This document shows positions 8,000 to 16,657 of a stretch of DNA of 43,143 nt, one piece after another. Position 1 is the first letter of the stretch, and each line of letters begins with the position of its first letter. The DNA lies in NCBI RefSeq assembly GCF_002364335.1, contig NZ_DEXW01000033.1, positions 1 through 43,143 of the forward strand. The letters run 5' to 3'. The notes below the pieces were generated by a model that was given only the letters and a program-made list of their open reading frames with translations, made no database searches and was not told the origin of the DNA. The translations under genes were made by a program, and so were the position numbers. The DNA comes from Winogradskyella sp. UBA3174. Lineage in GTDB: Bacteria > Bacteroidota > Bacteroidia > Flavobacteriales > Flavobacteriaceae.

Positions 8000-8908
8000 T
8001 TAATTGGTTATGGTATTGGTTTTACTTTTTCTCTTTTTGTAGTTTTTAAAAATGGCATCTAATAAGACAACACCTAAGACAAGTATTGACCCTATATAAA
8101 ATTGAGGTGACATCTTTTCTTTTTCAGGAAACAAAATTAGTGCGAGTCCAATTCCATATAAAGGCTCAAGATTATAGGATAAAATAACTGTATATGGACT
8201 TATATAACGCATTACTTCTACTGCACCTATAAATGCATAAGCAGTACAAACAGAAGCCAAAATAAAAATATATAACCAGTCTGAATTTGAAAGTGTGAAA
8301 AACTCAGCATCAAAACTACTACCTGATAAAAGTATAAAAACAGTCAAAAACACAACACCACTTATAAACTCATAAAATGAAATAATTGTTGCATTATGCT
8401 TTTCGATAAATTTCCCATTAATCACAGCAAACAATGTAGAAAATAAAGCTGATAATAAACCTAATATAATTCCATTTATATAGTCCATCTCACTACTGGT
8501 TATAAGTATAACACCTATAATAACTATAAGCCCAAAAATAATCTCGTAGAGTAAAATCTTCCGTTTAAAAAAAATGGGTTCTATAAAAGATGCAAAAAAT
8601 GCACCAGAAGAAAACATAGCCAAAGCTATAGATATGTTTGCCTGATTTATAGATTCGAAAAAAGTGATCCAATGTAATGCTATAATCACACCAGCAATAG
8701 AAAATTGTAAGACTGCTTTTTTTGAAATTTCAGTATTAAGTCGCGTAACTTTAATAAACACAAACATTATGATGCCTGCAATAGACATTCTATACCATAC
8801 AAGCGCTAGTGATCCTATAGTTATAAGTTCACCTAGAATTGCCGTAAAACCTGCAATAAAAACAAGAAAATGTAAATGTAAATAGTGCTTTAATTTAACG
8901 TTTGGCAT
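8000..8908 (-). CDS. EamA/DMT-family drug/metabolite transporter
   Basis: This 302-residue polytopic membrane protein has about ten predicted helices in two EamA repeats (residues about 8-140 and 150-285). The typical repeat phrases are present, such as LVWYRMSIAGIIMFVFIKVT and ISIALAMFSSGAFFASFIEP. DMT-superfamily members move metabolites, amino acids or nucleotide sugars across the inner membrane; no substrate can be read from the sequence. The start overlaps the end of the LptF/G-like gene by 14 bases, so it is the third gene of a tgt-lpt-eamA transcript. The C-terminus is basic (KNYKKRKSK), which fits a cytoplasmic end. Confidence 0.9.
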   Translation of the reverse strand: MPNVKLKHYLHLHFLVFIAGFTAILGELITIGSLALVWYRMSIAGIIMFVFIKVTRLNTEISKKAVLQFSIAGVIIALHWITFFESINQANISIALAMFSSGAFFASFIEPIFFKRKILLYEIIFGLIVIIGVILITSSEMDYINGIILGLLSALFSTLFAVINGKFIEKHNATIISFYEFISGVVFLTVFILLSGSSFDAEFFTLSNSDWLYIFILASVCTAYAFIGAVEVMRYISPYTVILSYNLEPLYGIGLALILFPEKEKMSPQFYIGSILVLGVVLLDAIFKNYKKRKSKTNTITN

Positions 8909-9971
8909 TTCGCAGAAGATATATTGCTAAAATACCAAATACTAAATTAGGAAACCACACTGCAACTATCGGCTCAAAGTTTGACTGCTCTGCCATAACA
9001 CCAAAAATTTTATCAAAAAACACATAGATCATCGCTATGGCAATACCTACTGCTAAGTTTGCTCCCATTCCTCCACGTCGTTTTACTGATGATACAGCAA
9101 CTGCGATAATGGTTAATATATATATAGATACTGGTAAACTCCATTTTCTTAGCTTTACCACCTCGTATCGTCCAATATTGGGTGAACCTCTACGTTTTTC
9201 TGCTGCGATAAAATCTAATAGTTCTCCATAAGGCTTTGTTTCAGCGGCGTATTCAACGGGTGTCAAATCTTCCAACTCAAAGGGTAAATCCATGTTTTTT
9301 CGTCTTGCTTTTTCAATATATTCTTTACCGTTTTTAAACGTACGTTTAAAATAAGTGGTTAATCTGTAAGTACTATCTTCTTCGATGTATCTAATATTGT
9401 CAGCGAATATTTTATACTTCAGCTCGTTATTCTCAAAATGCTCATAAGTAAAATTCCTACCTACTTTTTGCTTTGGCATAAAATTACTAATGTATATGTA
9501 ATCATTATCATTAACCTGTGTATAAACATCTTTGGTTTTTTGAATTCTTTTATTCTTTTTTAAATATTTAAACTTAAACTCATTAAACCCTTGACTTGCT
9601 ATAGGAGACAAATACATCCCTAAAAATAAAGCGAGACTAGCAACTATTGTAGCTCCGATTAAATAGGGTCTTAAAAATCTAGAAAATGAAACCCCTGAGC
9701 TTAAAAAAGCTACTATTTCGGTATTGTTAGCTAGTTTAGACGTAAACCAAATTACCGAAAGAAATAAAAATAATGGGAATAATAAAGTCGCGAAATAAAC
9801 TGTAAAATCTAAATAATAGGCGGATACTTCTCCAAATGGAGCTTCATTCTCTAATATTTTTCCAACTTTCTCTGCTAAATCAACCGTAATACCTATGGGA
9901 ATAAACAGAAGTAACATCATTAAAAATGTAAACAAGTAGCGTTTTAATATGTACCAATCTAAAATTTTCAC
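8895..9971 (-). CDS. LptF/LptG family lipopolysaccharide export permease
   Basis: This 358-residue member of the YjgP/YjgQ family works with LptB as the inner-membrane ABC complex that pulls lipopolysaccharide into the Lpt bridge. The layout is typical: an N-terminal helix block with ILDWYILKRYLFTFLMMLLL, FFLSVIWFTSKLANNTEIVAFLSSG-type helices to about residue 115, a periplasmic beta-jellyroll region (about 130-260), and a C-terminal trio of helices ending LVFGILAIYLLRNAKR. Whether it is the LptF or the LptG partner cannot be decided. The gene starts 3 bp after the tgt stop, and its end overlaps the EamA gene. The tgt-lpt adjacency is a recurrent order in Bacteroidetes. Confidence 0.92.
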   Translation of the reverse strand: MKILDWYILKRYLFTFLMMLLLFIPIGITVDLAEKVGKILENEAPFGEVSAYYLDFTVYFATLLFPLFLFLSVIWFTSKLANNTEIVAFLSSGVSFSRFLRPYLIGATIVASLALFLGMYLSPIASQGFNEFKFKYLKKNKRIQKTKDVYTQVNDNDYIYISNFMPKQKVGRNFTYEHFENNELKYKIFADNIRYIEEDSTYRLTTYFKRTFKNGKEYIEKARRKNMDLPFELEDLTPVEYAAETKPYGELLDFIAAEKRRGSPNIGRYEVVKLRKWSLPVSIYILTIIAVAVSSVKRRGGMGANLAVGIAIAMIYVFFDKIFGVMAEQSNFEPIVAVWFPNLVFGILAIYLLRNAKR

Positions 9972-9974
9972 GTA

Positions 9975-11105
9975 TTACAATCTATTATCCATTTGTTTAA
10001 CCATTTTATCTTTCCAAACCCCAAAATCACCTGCAATAATGTGTTTTCTTGCTTCTCTAGTTAACCATAAATAAAATCCTAGGTTATGTATCGTAGCAAT
10101 TTGTTTACCTAATAATTCATTAACTGTAAATAGATGTCTTAAGTAGGCTTTAGTATATTCTGTATCTACAAAAGTAATTCCCATTTCATCTACAGGTGAA
10201 AAATCATCTGCCCATTTTAAATTTTTGATATTTATACTACCGTATGCCGTAAATAACATTCCATTTCTAGCATTACGTGTTGGCATTACACAATCAAACA
10301 TGTCTACACCTAACGCTATATTCTCTAATATATTGATTGGTGTACCAACACCCATTAAGTAACGTGGCTTATCTTCTGGTAAAATTTCACAAACGACTTC
10401 AGTCATTGCATACATTTCTTCAGCAGGCTCTCCTACTGAAAGACCACCAATAGCGTTTCCTTCAGCACCCGCATTTGCTATATATTCCGCAGATTGTTGT
10501 CTTAAATCTTTATAACAACTTCCTTGAACAATCGGAAAAAATGTTTGCTCATAATCATATTTAAAAGGAAGCTCTTTTAAATGTGTTAAGCAACGCTCTA
10601 ACCATCTATGCGTCATATGCATTGATCGTTTTGCGTAATTAAAATCACATGGATATGGAGTACATTCATCAAATGCCATTATAATATCAGCACCAATAGT
10701 ACGCTGAACTTCCATCACATTCTCTGGCGTAAAAACGTGATAACTTCCATCTATGTGAGATTTAAATTTAACACCTTCTTCTTTTATTTTTCTATTTGCA
10801 GACAAAGAATAAACCTGATAACCACCAGAATCAGTTAAGATATTCCTATCCCAATTCATAAATTTATGAAGGCCTCCTGCTTTTTCTAAAATAGCAGTTT
10901 GAGGTCTTAAATATAAATGATAGGTATTACCAAGAATAATATCTGGGTTAATATCATTTTTTAATTCGCGTTGATGCACACCTTTTACTGACCCTACAGT
11001 TCCAACAGGCATAAATATTGGTGTTTCTATAGTACCATGATCGGTCGTAATTGTACCAGCTCTTGCCTTTGTTGCTTTATCTTTTGCTAAACGTATAAAA
11101 TCCAT
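9975..11105 (-). CDS. tgt: tRNA-guanine transglycosylase (queuosine pathway)
   Basis: This 376-residue enzyme exchanges guanine-34 of GUN anticodon tRNAs for preQ1. Conserved blocks are PIFMPVGTVGSVKGV, ILGNTYHLYLRP, LTDSGGYQVYSL (the active-site Asp region), GGLSVGEP and DMFDCVMPTRNARNG (the nucleophile Asp region). Oddly, the C-terminal zinc site is missing. Where E. coli Tgt has CxCxxC, this protein has GITFVDTEYTKAYL, with Gly, Thr and Asp at the three Cys positions; only the following IHN histidine remains. I believe this is a lineage feature of Bacteroidetes enzymes rather than damage, since the rest is intact. It is the first gene of the tgt-lpt-eamA run. Confidence 0.95.
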   Translation of the reverse strand: MDFIRLAKDKATKARAGTITTDHGTIETPIFMPVGTVGSVKGVHQRELKNDINPDIILGNTYHLYLRPQTAILEKAGGLHKFMNWDRNILTDSGGYQVYSLSANRKIKEEGVKFKSHIDGSYHVFTPENVMEVQRTIGADIIMAFDECTPYPCDFNYAKRSMHMTHRWLERCLTHLKELPFKYDYEQTFFPIVQGSCYKDLRQQSAEYIANAGAEGNAIGGLSVGEPAEEMYAMTEVVCEILPEDKPRYLMGVGTPINILENIALGVDMFDCVMPTRNARNGMLFTAYGSINIKNLKWADDFSPVDEMGITFVDTEYTKAYLRHLFTVNELLGKQIATIHNLGFYLWLTREARKHIIAGDFGVWKDKMVKQMDNRL

Positions 11106-11123
11106 TAAAACTTAGTCTAACGG

Positions 11124-11131
11124 CAAATATA
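11124..11131 (-). promoter_or_regulatory. Putative -7 element of tgt operon
   Basis: TATATTTG on the minus strand, 19 bases before the tgt start, matches TAnnTTTG. The 5' untranslated region would be very short. No convincing -33 box was found. Confidence 0.4.
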
Positions 11132-11216
11132 ATTAACTCAACAACATTGACATCTTAATTAAATTTAAAATTGTTAGCAAATCCTTAAAATCGTTAATAA
11201 GTGAACGTACTACACT

Positions 11217-11247
11217 TTTGTAAGGCTATCATAAAAAACTACTTTTG
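11217..11247 (+). promoter_or_regulatory. Bacteroidetes-type promoter of transketolase operon
   Basis: TTTG at 11217-11220, a 19-base spacer, then TACTTTTG at 11240-11247: a full match to the flavobacterial sigma-A consensus. The transketolase ATG lies 25 bases further on. Confidence 0.65.
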
Positions 11248-11271
11248 CACTACTAATCTAAGCTATAAAAA

Positions 11272-12117
11272 ATGCCAAATACACAAAAATTAAAAGATTT
11301 AACTACTCAAGTTCGTAGAGATATATTGCGAATGGTACACAAAGTAAACTCTGGTCATCCAGGTGGTTCTTTAGGTTGTGCTGAATTCTTCGTGTCACTT
11401 TACCAAGATATTATGGAAACTAAAGACAATTTTAATATGGATGGTGATGGTGAAGATTTATTTTTCCTATCAAACGGACATATTTCTCCTGTTTATTATA
11501 GTGTATTAGCAAGATCCGGATATTTCCCTGTAGATGAACTGAACACTTTTAGGTTAATAAATTCACGTTTACAAGGGCATCCAACAACGCATGAAGGCTT
11601 ACCAGGTATTAGAATTGCTTCAGGCTCTTTGGGTCAGGGAATGTCTGTTGCTATAGGTGCTGCGCAAACTAAAAAACTGAATAATGATGATCATTTGGTT
11701 TATAGTTTACATGGTGATGGTGAATTACAAGAAGGGCAAAATTGGGAAGCTATAATGTATGCTTCTGCTAAAAAAATTGACAATTTAATATCTACGATAG
11801 ATTTAAACGGTCAACAAATTGATGGTTCTACAGATAGTGTCTTACCAATGGGAAGTATAAAAGGGAAGTTTGAGGCTTTTGGTTGGACTGTCGTTGAAAT
11901 TGAAGAAGGTAATGATATTGAAGCCGTTCTTGAAGGTATGGCCGAAGCAAAATCTTTAACCGGAAAAGGAAAACCAATTTGTGTTTTATTAAAAACTGTT
12001 ATGGGTAATGGTGTAGACTTTATGATGCATACTCATGCATGGCATGGTAAAGCTCCAAATGACGAACAACTAAAAACAGGACTATCTCAAAACCCTGAAA
12101 CTCTAGGTGACTATTAA
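11272..12117 (+). CDS. Transketolase, N-terminal (TPP-binding) subunit
   Basis: This 281-residue protein covers the pyrophosphate-binding half of transketolase, which moves two-carbon ketol units in the pentose phosphate pathway with thiamine diphosphate. Visible motifs are NSGHPGGSLGCAEFF near residue 24 and the TPP/Mg site GDGELQEGQNWEA followed by the DLNGQQ block. HTHAWHGKAPND near the end is the substrate region. The C-terminal pyrimidine-binding half is encoded separately (12823-13776), as in many bacteria and archaea with split transketolase. It ends 1 bp before an unrelated secreted-protein gene that separates the two halves. Confidence 0.93.
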   Translation: MPNTQKLKDLTTQVRRDILRMVHKVNSGHPGGSLGCAEFFVSLYQDIMETKDNFNMDGDGEDLFFLSNGHISPVYYSVLARSGYFPVDELNTFRLINSRLQGHPTTHEGLPGIRIASGSLGQGMSVAIGAAQTKKLNNDDHLVYSLHGDGELQEGQNWEAIMYASAKKIDNLISTIDLNGQQIDGSTDSVLPMGSIKGKFEAFGWTVVEIEEGNDIEAVLEGMAEAKSLTGKGKPICVLLKTVMGNGVDFMMHTHAWHGKAPNDEQLKTGLSQNPETLGDY

Positions 12118-12118
12118 T

Positions 12119-12826
12119 ATGAGTAGATCATTACTTTTTACGTTTCTTTTTATTACATCACTAGTCTTTTCACAAGAAAGGGTTATAGAAATAGATTATG
12201 TTGTTGACTATACAATACCAAGTAAGGGCAATAAAACAATTGATACTATATCTATCGGATTTGATAAAAATGGTAAATATCTTTGGACAAATTATAATGA
12301 GCTAGCATTAGGATTAGCAAAATCGATGCTTAAAAATTCATCTGAGGATTTTGTAAATGCTAAAAGTAATATCATTTTTAACACAGAAGATGGAACCTTG
12401 ACATTGGTGTTTGAATTAAACAAAAATTTAATTTACTTTAATTTAAGCTTAGACTCATTTATACCTGTTCGTCGAAGTAATGGGGATGAAAATAGTTTAG
12501 ACTTAATTACTGAAAATACTGGAGAGACTATAAAAGTTCTTGGAAAAGATGTGAAAGTTTATAATATGTTTCCAAGTGAAAATCCAGATGACGTAATAAC
12601 TATGGCTACAGATAAGGACTACAATGTAAATAATAATCAAATCTTTAAAAAAATCTTTGAGATTGCATTTCAGAAATCTGGTTTAGAAGACGAATCAATG
12701 CCAAATATACCAAGTGGTTTAATTATGAAAGTAATTGAAAATAATAACACTATGATCGAAGCCATAAAGGTTAACGATAAAAAAAAGACAATAAAAATTA
12801 ACTACAGTTTCAAAATAACAGAATGA
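12119..12826 (+). CDS. Uncharacterised secreted protein lodged between transketolase halves
   Basis: This protein of about 235 residues has a signal peptide (MSRSLLFTFLFITSLVFSQ, with cleavage likely after SQ). The mature part is predicted to be beta-rich, with alternating hydrophobic/charged strands (ERVIEIDYVVDYTIPS at the N-terminus, KTIKINYSFKITE at the end) and no Cys. It loosely resembles the periplasmic LolA/DUF4412-like beta proteins of Bacteroidetes, but I do not recognise a family. ATG 12119 is chosen over an upstream GTG (12107) because it leads straight into the signal peptide. It begins 1 bp after the transketolase N-half stop, and its stop overlaps the C-half start (ATGA), so it is translated within the same mRNA. 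No metabolic role is implied by the sequence. Confidence 0.8.
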   Translation: MSRSLLFTFLFITSLVFSQERVIEIDYVVDYTIPSKGNKTIDTISIGFDKNGKYLWTNYNELALGLAKSMLKNSSEDFVNAKSNIIFNTEDGTLTLVFELNKNLIYFNLSLDSFIPVRRSNGDENSLDLITENTGETIKVLGKDVKVYNMFPSENPDDVITMATDKDYNVNNNQIFKKIFEIAFQKSGLEDESMPNIPSGLIMKVIENNNTMIEAIKVNDKKKTIKINYSFKITE

Positions 12827-13776
12827 AAACATACACAAATACAGGAAGTAAAGACACAAGATCAGGATTTGGAGCTGGTTTGACAGAACTAGGTAAAACA
12901 AACGAAAATGTTGTTGCACTTTGTGCAGATTTAACTGGATCTTTAAAGATGGATGAATTTAAAGCAAATCATCCTGAACGTTTTTTTCAAATCGGTATTG
13001 CTGAAGCTAATATGATTGGTATCGCAGCAGGAATGACTATTGGTGGCAAAATACCTTTTACAGGTACATTTGCCAATTTCTCAACCGGAAGAGTTTACGA
13101 TCAGATAAGACAAAGTGTAGCTTATTCTGATAAAAATGTCAAAATATGTGCTTCTCACGCTGGTGTTACTTTAGGAGAGGATGGTGCTACGCATCAAATT
13201 TTAGAAGATATCGGTTTAATGAAGATGATACCTGGTATGACTGTAATTAATACTTGTGATTACAACCAAACCAAAGCAGCAACATTAGCTATAGCAAAAC
13301 ACGAAGGACCTGTATACCTTAGGTTTGGGCGCCCAAAAGTTGCAAACTTTACTCCAGAAAACGGAACCTTTGAAATAGGAAAAGCAGTTAAACTTACTGA
13401 AGGAAATGACGTTACAATAGTTGCTACAGGACATTTGGTTTGGGAAGCACTAGAAGCAGCAAAAGCTTTAAATGAAGCTGGTGTCTCTGCCGAAGTTATA
13501 AACATTCATACTATTAAGCCATTGGATGATAAAGCTATTTTAGATTCTGTTGGTAAAACAGGATGCATAGTAACAGCAGAAGAACACAACTATTTAGGTG
13601 GTCTAGGAGAGAGTGTTGCTAGAGTTTTATCTCAAAATAAGCCTGCTCCTCAAGAGTTTGTTGCTACTAAAGACACTTTTGGTGAATCTGGTACACCTGC
13701 ACAATTAATGGATAAGTATGGATTAAACAGTGATGCTATTATAAATGCAGCAAAAACTGTCTTAAAAAGAAAATAA
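12823..13776 (+). CDS. Transketolase, C-terminal subunit
   Basis: This 317-residue protein is the pyrimidine-binding and C-terminal part of a split transketolase. Its segments include DTRSGFGAGLTELGKTNENV, the ADLTGSLKMDEF block, the conserved catalytic-region phrase FFQIGIAEANMIGIAAGM with the TPP-activating Glu, SHAGVTLGEDGATHQ, and the C-terminal domain GCIVTAEEHNYLGGLGESVA. It pairs with the 281-residue subunit to form the enzyme. ATG 12823 overlaps the preceding gene's TGA by one base pair step (ATGA), giving coupled translation. No terminator is obvious before the next gene at 13832. Confidence 0.93.
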   Translation: MKTYTNTGSKDTRSGFGAGLTELGKTNENVVALCADLTGSLKMDEFKANHPERFFQIGIAEANMIGIAAGMTIGGKIPFTGTFANFSTGRVYDQIRQSVAYSDKNVKICASHAGVTLGEDGATHQILEDIGLMKMIPGMTVINTCDYNQTKAATLAIAKHEGPVYLRFGRPKVANFTPENGTFEIGKAVKLTEGNDVTIVATGHLVWEALEAAKALNEAGVSAEVINIHTIKPLDDKAILDSVGKTGCIVTAEEHNYLGGLGESVARVLSQNKPAPQEFVATKDTFGESGTPAQLMDKYGLNSDAIINAAKTVLKRK

Positions 13777-13831
13777 TTTTGTTTTGGCAACGTTTTTGAT
13801 ATTAGATTCCTAATCTTAAAAAACGAACATT

Positions 13832-14431
13832 ATGAAAATTTTAAAAAAATCTACTATAATCGTTACTTGTTTAGCGCTTACAATGTTGAGTTTAAATGCC
13901 CAAAACGGAAGTAGTTTTGGCTTTAAAGGTGGTTTAAATTATGGTACTAATGGTGATTACTTTGAGTCTATAGGTGAAAATGCTCAAAACCCAGATCGCA
14001 ATATTGGTTATCATATTGGTGTGTTTGGCAAAATTGGTAATAGACTATACTTTAGACCAGAGTTAATATATACCGCTACTAAGAGCGACTATAATAACGA
14101 CCTGTTTGAAATCAAAAAAATAGACGCACCTTTATTAGTTGGTATTAAAGTGTTAGGTCCAATAAGTGTATTTGCAGGTCCTTCATTACAATACATTTTA
14201 GACACAGATTTTAATGGTATTAATATAGATAATATTGAAAACGATTTCTCAATTGGTTTAAATTTTGGAATAGCAATCAATTTTAATAAGATAGGAATTG
14301 ATTTGAGATACGAAAGAGGATTTAGTGATAATGAAGCTGTTTTTATTAATAACAACTTTGGCCCAAATACGGTTGGAAGAATAGATACAAGACCAGAACA
14401 ATTAATATTAAGTTTATCTATTGCACTTTAG
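13832..14431 (+). CDS. Outer-membrane beta-barrel protein (PorT-like fold)
   Basis: This 199-residue protein has a signal peptide (residues 1-23, ending SLNAQ). The mature part begins SSFGFKGGLNYGTNGDYFES and has repeated aromatic/Gly beta strands such as YHIGVFGKIGNRLYFRPELIY, FSIGLNFGIAINFNKIGIDLRYERG and a final strand EQLILSLSIAL. This is the pattern of the small eight-stranded outer-membrane barrels of Bacteroidetes (PorT/OmpA-like beta-barrel families). A specific role cannot be assigned. It is followed by a bidirectional terminator shared with the convergent FKBP-like gene. Confidence 0.85.
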   Translation: MKILKKSTIIVTCLALTMLSLNAQNGSSFGFKGGLNYGTNGDYFESIGENAQNPDRNIGYHIGVFGKIGNRLYFRPELIYTATKSDYNNDLFEIKKIDAPLLVGIKVLGPISVFAGPSLQYILDTDFNGINIDNIENDFSIGLNFGIAINFNKIGIDLRYERGFSDNEAVFINNNFGPNTVGRIDTRPEQLILSLSIAL

Positions 14432-14461
14432 AGTAAATGAATTGTTTAGTTTTAAATAGAC

Positions 14462-14493
14462 ATAAAAAAGCCGCTAATAAGCGGCTTTTTTAT
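14462..14493. terminator. Bidirectional terminator
   Basis: A 14-bp perfect stem (ATAAAAAAGCCGCT, 14462-14475, with 14480-14493) closes an AATA loop between convergent genes. There are T runs on both strands. Confidence 0.93.
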
Positions 14494-14506
14494 GTTTCAT
14501 TTTTTC

Positions 14507-15571
14507 TTAGCTATCCTCATCATCATTATAATTTTCAGAAATATTTTCGTCTAAATAATCTAAAATATTATTGTTATCAGAATCAACTGCTGTGACCGTA
14601 TTAATAGTTAGTATGCCATCAACTTCACTTCTACTAACCTCATATTCATTGGCAGCTAACGTAGGCTCAGGATCAATACTAGTATCTACTTGGTAAGTTG
14701 TAGAAACAAGTTCATTAATTGTAGCAACGCCATCAGCATCATCATCTAAATCTATATAGTTTGGTGCCCCATCTTCATCTGTATCATCATCAAAAACATC
14801 GTCATTATTATTTAAATTTTCAATATAAGAAGGTATGCCATCATTATCGTGATCAAGTTCCTCTTTTTGTAACAACTCAAACTTAAAGACTAAATTTGCA
14901 TATGCATCAATAGAAGATCCAGGAGGTGGTGATGCAAAATAAGCTAAACCAGAAGGAATAAACATAATCCCAAAACCATAATTATTATAATTTGTTGAAC
15001 CATCACTACCAATAGAAAAATCTAGTGCTGCATTAAACTCAGGTAAAACACGTTGCCAACCAGGTATTGCACCACCTGAAAAACCTAATCCTGTTAAAGG
15101 CAGACTTACTGGTGTAACTATTTGGTCAAAAATTTCTTCAGTCTCTACTGTAAAACCTTCATACCTCACCCTTACTTGATCTGTAAAAGTAGGAGAATCT
15201 CCTTCTCCTTGGTTTAAATTTAGAAAGTAATACGTGTAATCTATTTCAAACAGAATAGTAGTTCTTGTCGTTATTGTACCATCTGCTAATGCCTCACTTA
15301 AAAGTCTATTAGAGTTACCGTTCTCATCAATAGCTGACTCTGAAATAATAATATCTTCAATCTTATGATTGATTCCAGTTTCAAAGAAACTAGCGTTATA
15401 ATAATGCGTTGCAAAGAATTCTAAAATAGAATCATTGTCAACTATTTGTTGCTCATCTCTATCTCTGGTAGTAAAGACATTTGTAACAGTATCATCATCT
15501 GGCTCACAAGAAATACAAAATGCAAAAGCGAAGAAGACCAGAAGGCTTAATCTAAATTGTTTAGTTTTCAT
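14507..15571 (-). CDS. FKBP-like lipoprotein with C-terminal Asp-rich (thrombospondin-3-type) repeats
   Basis: This is a 354-residue lipoprotein with lipobox FCISC, Cys at residue 22, followed by EPDDD. The middle part (about residues 120-235, DQVRVRYEGFTVE, GAIPGWQRVLPEF, FGIMFIPSGLAYF, ANLVFKFELLQKEE) is an FKBP-type peptidyl-prolyl isomerase domain of the kind found in flavobacterial lipoproteins. The tail (about 237-354) carries calcium-type Asp repeats: DHDNDGIPSYIENLNNNDD, DDDTDEDGAPNYIDLDDDAD and DSDNNNILDYLDENISENYN. The combination suggests an envelope-anchored folding factor with a calcium-stabilised tail. Enzymatic activity is unproven. It is convergent with the barrel gene. Confidence 0.85.
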   Translation of the reverse strand: MKTKQFRLSLLVFFAFAFCISCEPDDDTVTNVFTTRDRDEQQIVDNDSILEFFATHYYNASFFETGINHKIEDIIISESAIDENGNSNRLLSEALADGTITTRTTILFEIDYTYYFLNLNQGEGDSPTFTDQVRVRYEGFTVETEEIFDQIVTPVSLPLTGLGFSGGAIPGWQRVLPEFNAALDFSIGSDGSTNYNNYGFGIMFIPSGLAYFASPPPGSSIDAYANLVFKFELLQKEELDHDNDGIPSYIENLNNNDDVFDDDTDEDGAPNYIDLDDDADGVATINELVSTTYQVDTSIDPEPTLAANEYEVSRSEVDGILTINTVTAVDSDNNNILDYLDENISENYNDDEDS

Positions 15572-15708
15572 AACGTTTTATTTTACTTATATTAAAATAC
15601 CACATAATTAATATAAGGTTCATTATTGCTCAATAAATATGGTTGCAATATACAATATTATAATATTTTTGTACTATAAGATTAACGTAGTTTTTAGTTA
15701 AAAAATAT

Positions 15709-16077
15709 ATGAGAATTGATAAATTTTTGTGGTGTGTTAGATATTATAAAACAAGAAGTATCGCTACTAAAGCTTGTAAAAAAGGACAAATAAAGGTCAA
15801 TGGCTCAGTTGTAAAACCGTCTAGAGATGTTTATGCAACAGATAATATCGAGTTAAGAAAAGACCAGATTATATACCAATTAACTGTAAATGATTTACCT
15901 CCAAATAGAGTTGGTGCTAAACTTGTAGATATTTACAGAACAGATACAACACCAAAAGAAGCTTTTGAGGCTAAGCAATTATTAAAGTATAGTAAAGACT
16001 ATTACAGAAAGAAAGGAACTGGTAGACCTACAAAAAAAGATAGACGCGATATTGATGGCTATTATGAAGAAGAATAA
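15709..16077 (+). CDS. S4-domain RNA-binding protein (Hsp15 family)
   Basis: This 122-residue protein has an N-terminal S4 domain: MRIDKFLWCVRYYKTRSIAT, then ACKKGQIKVNGSVVKPSRDV. It matches Hsp15 (HslR), which in E. coli binds stalled 50S subunits carrying nascent peptidyl-tRNA. The C-terminal third is basic (RKKGTGRPTKKDRRD) and ends in acidic residues. It is first in a compact three-gene run; the methyltransferase start lies inside its last codons. Confidence 0.9.
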   Translation: MRIDKFLWCVRYYKTRSIATKACKKGQIKVNGSVVKPSRDVYATDNIELRKDQIIYQLTVNDLPPNRVGAKLVDIYRTDTTPKEAFEAKQLLKYSKDYYRKKGTGRPTKKDRRDIDGYYEEE

Positions 16078-16657
16078 CTTAGATAATAAATATTGGGATA
16101 GTCGTTATAAAAACAAACAAATAGGTTGGGATATCGGTTATGGATCTACCCCTTTGATAACTTATATTCAGCAACTTAATGATAAAACATTAAAGGTATT
16201 AATACCAGGTGCTGGCAACAGTTATGAAGCCGAATATTTATGGAACAATGGCTTTAAAAATATTTGTGTTTTAGATTTTGCAAAACACCCTTTAGATAAC
16301 TTAAAAAAGCGTATTCCAGATTTTCCTTCTGAGCAGTTGTTGTGCAAGAATTTTTTTGATTTAAATACTACTTTTGATTTAATATTAGAACAGACGTTCT
16401 TTTGTGCTCTTAACCCTAATTTAAGAAAGACATATGTTTCAAAAATGCATACGCTATTAGAAAAAAATGGAAAACTCGTTGGCCTACTTTTTGATTTTAA
16501 ATTAACAAACTCTGGTCCTCCATTTGGTGGAAGTTTACCTGAGTACAAATCATTATTCAAAAAATTGTTTGACATTAGAGTTTTAGAAAAATCAATTAAT
16601 TCTGTAAAACAAAGGCACGATAAGGAACTGTTTTTTATATTTGAAAAAAAGACCTAA
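16064..16657 (+). CDS. TPMT-family SAM-dependent methyltransferase
   Basis: This protein of about 197 residues resembles thiopurine/thiol S-methyltransferases and halide methyltransferases. It shows the N-terminal KYWDSRYKNKQIGWDIG, the SAM-binding VLIPGAGNSYEAEYLW, VLDFAKHPLDN (the motif II acid), LILEQTFFCALNP and a GPPFGGSLPEY substrate-loop block. The natural substrate is unclear; sulfide or small thiols are plausible from the family. TTG 16052 and ATG 16055 are alternative starts, but ATG 16064 gives the expected N-terminus. It overlaps the S4 gene by 14 bases and the next gene by 1, so it is co-translated with both. Confidence 0.85.
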   Translation: MKKNNLDNKYWDSRYKNKQIGWDIGYGSTPLITYIQQLNDKTLKVLIPGAGNSYEAEYLWNNGFKNICVLDFAKHPLDNLKKRIPDFPSEQLLCKNFFDLNTTFDLILEQTFFCALNPNLRKTYVSKMHTLLEKNGKLVGLLFDFKLTNSGPPFGGSLPEYKSLFKKLFDIRVLEKSINSVKQRHDKELFFIFEKKT

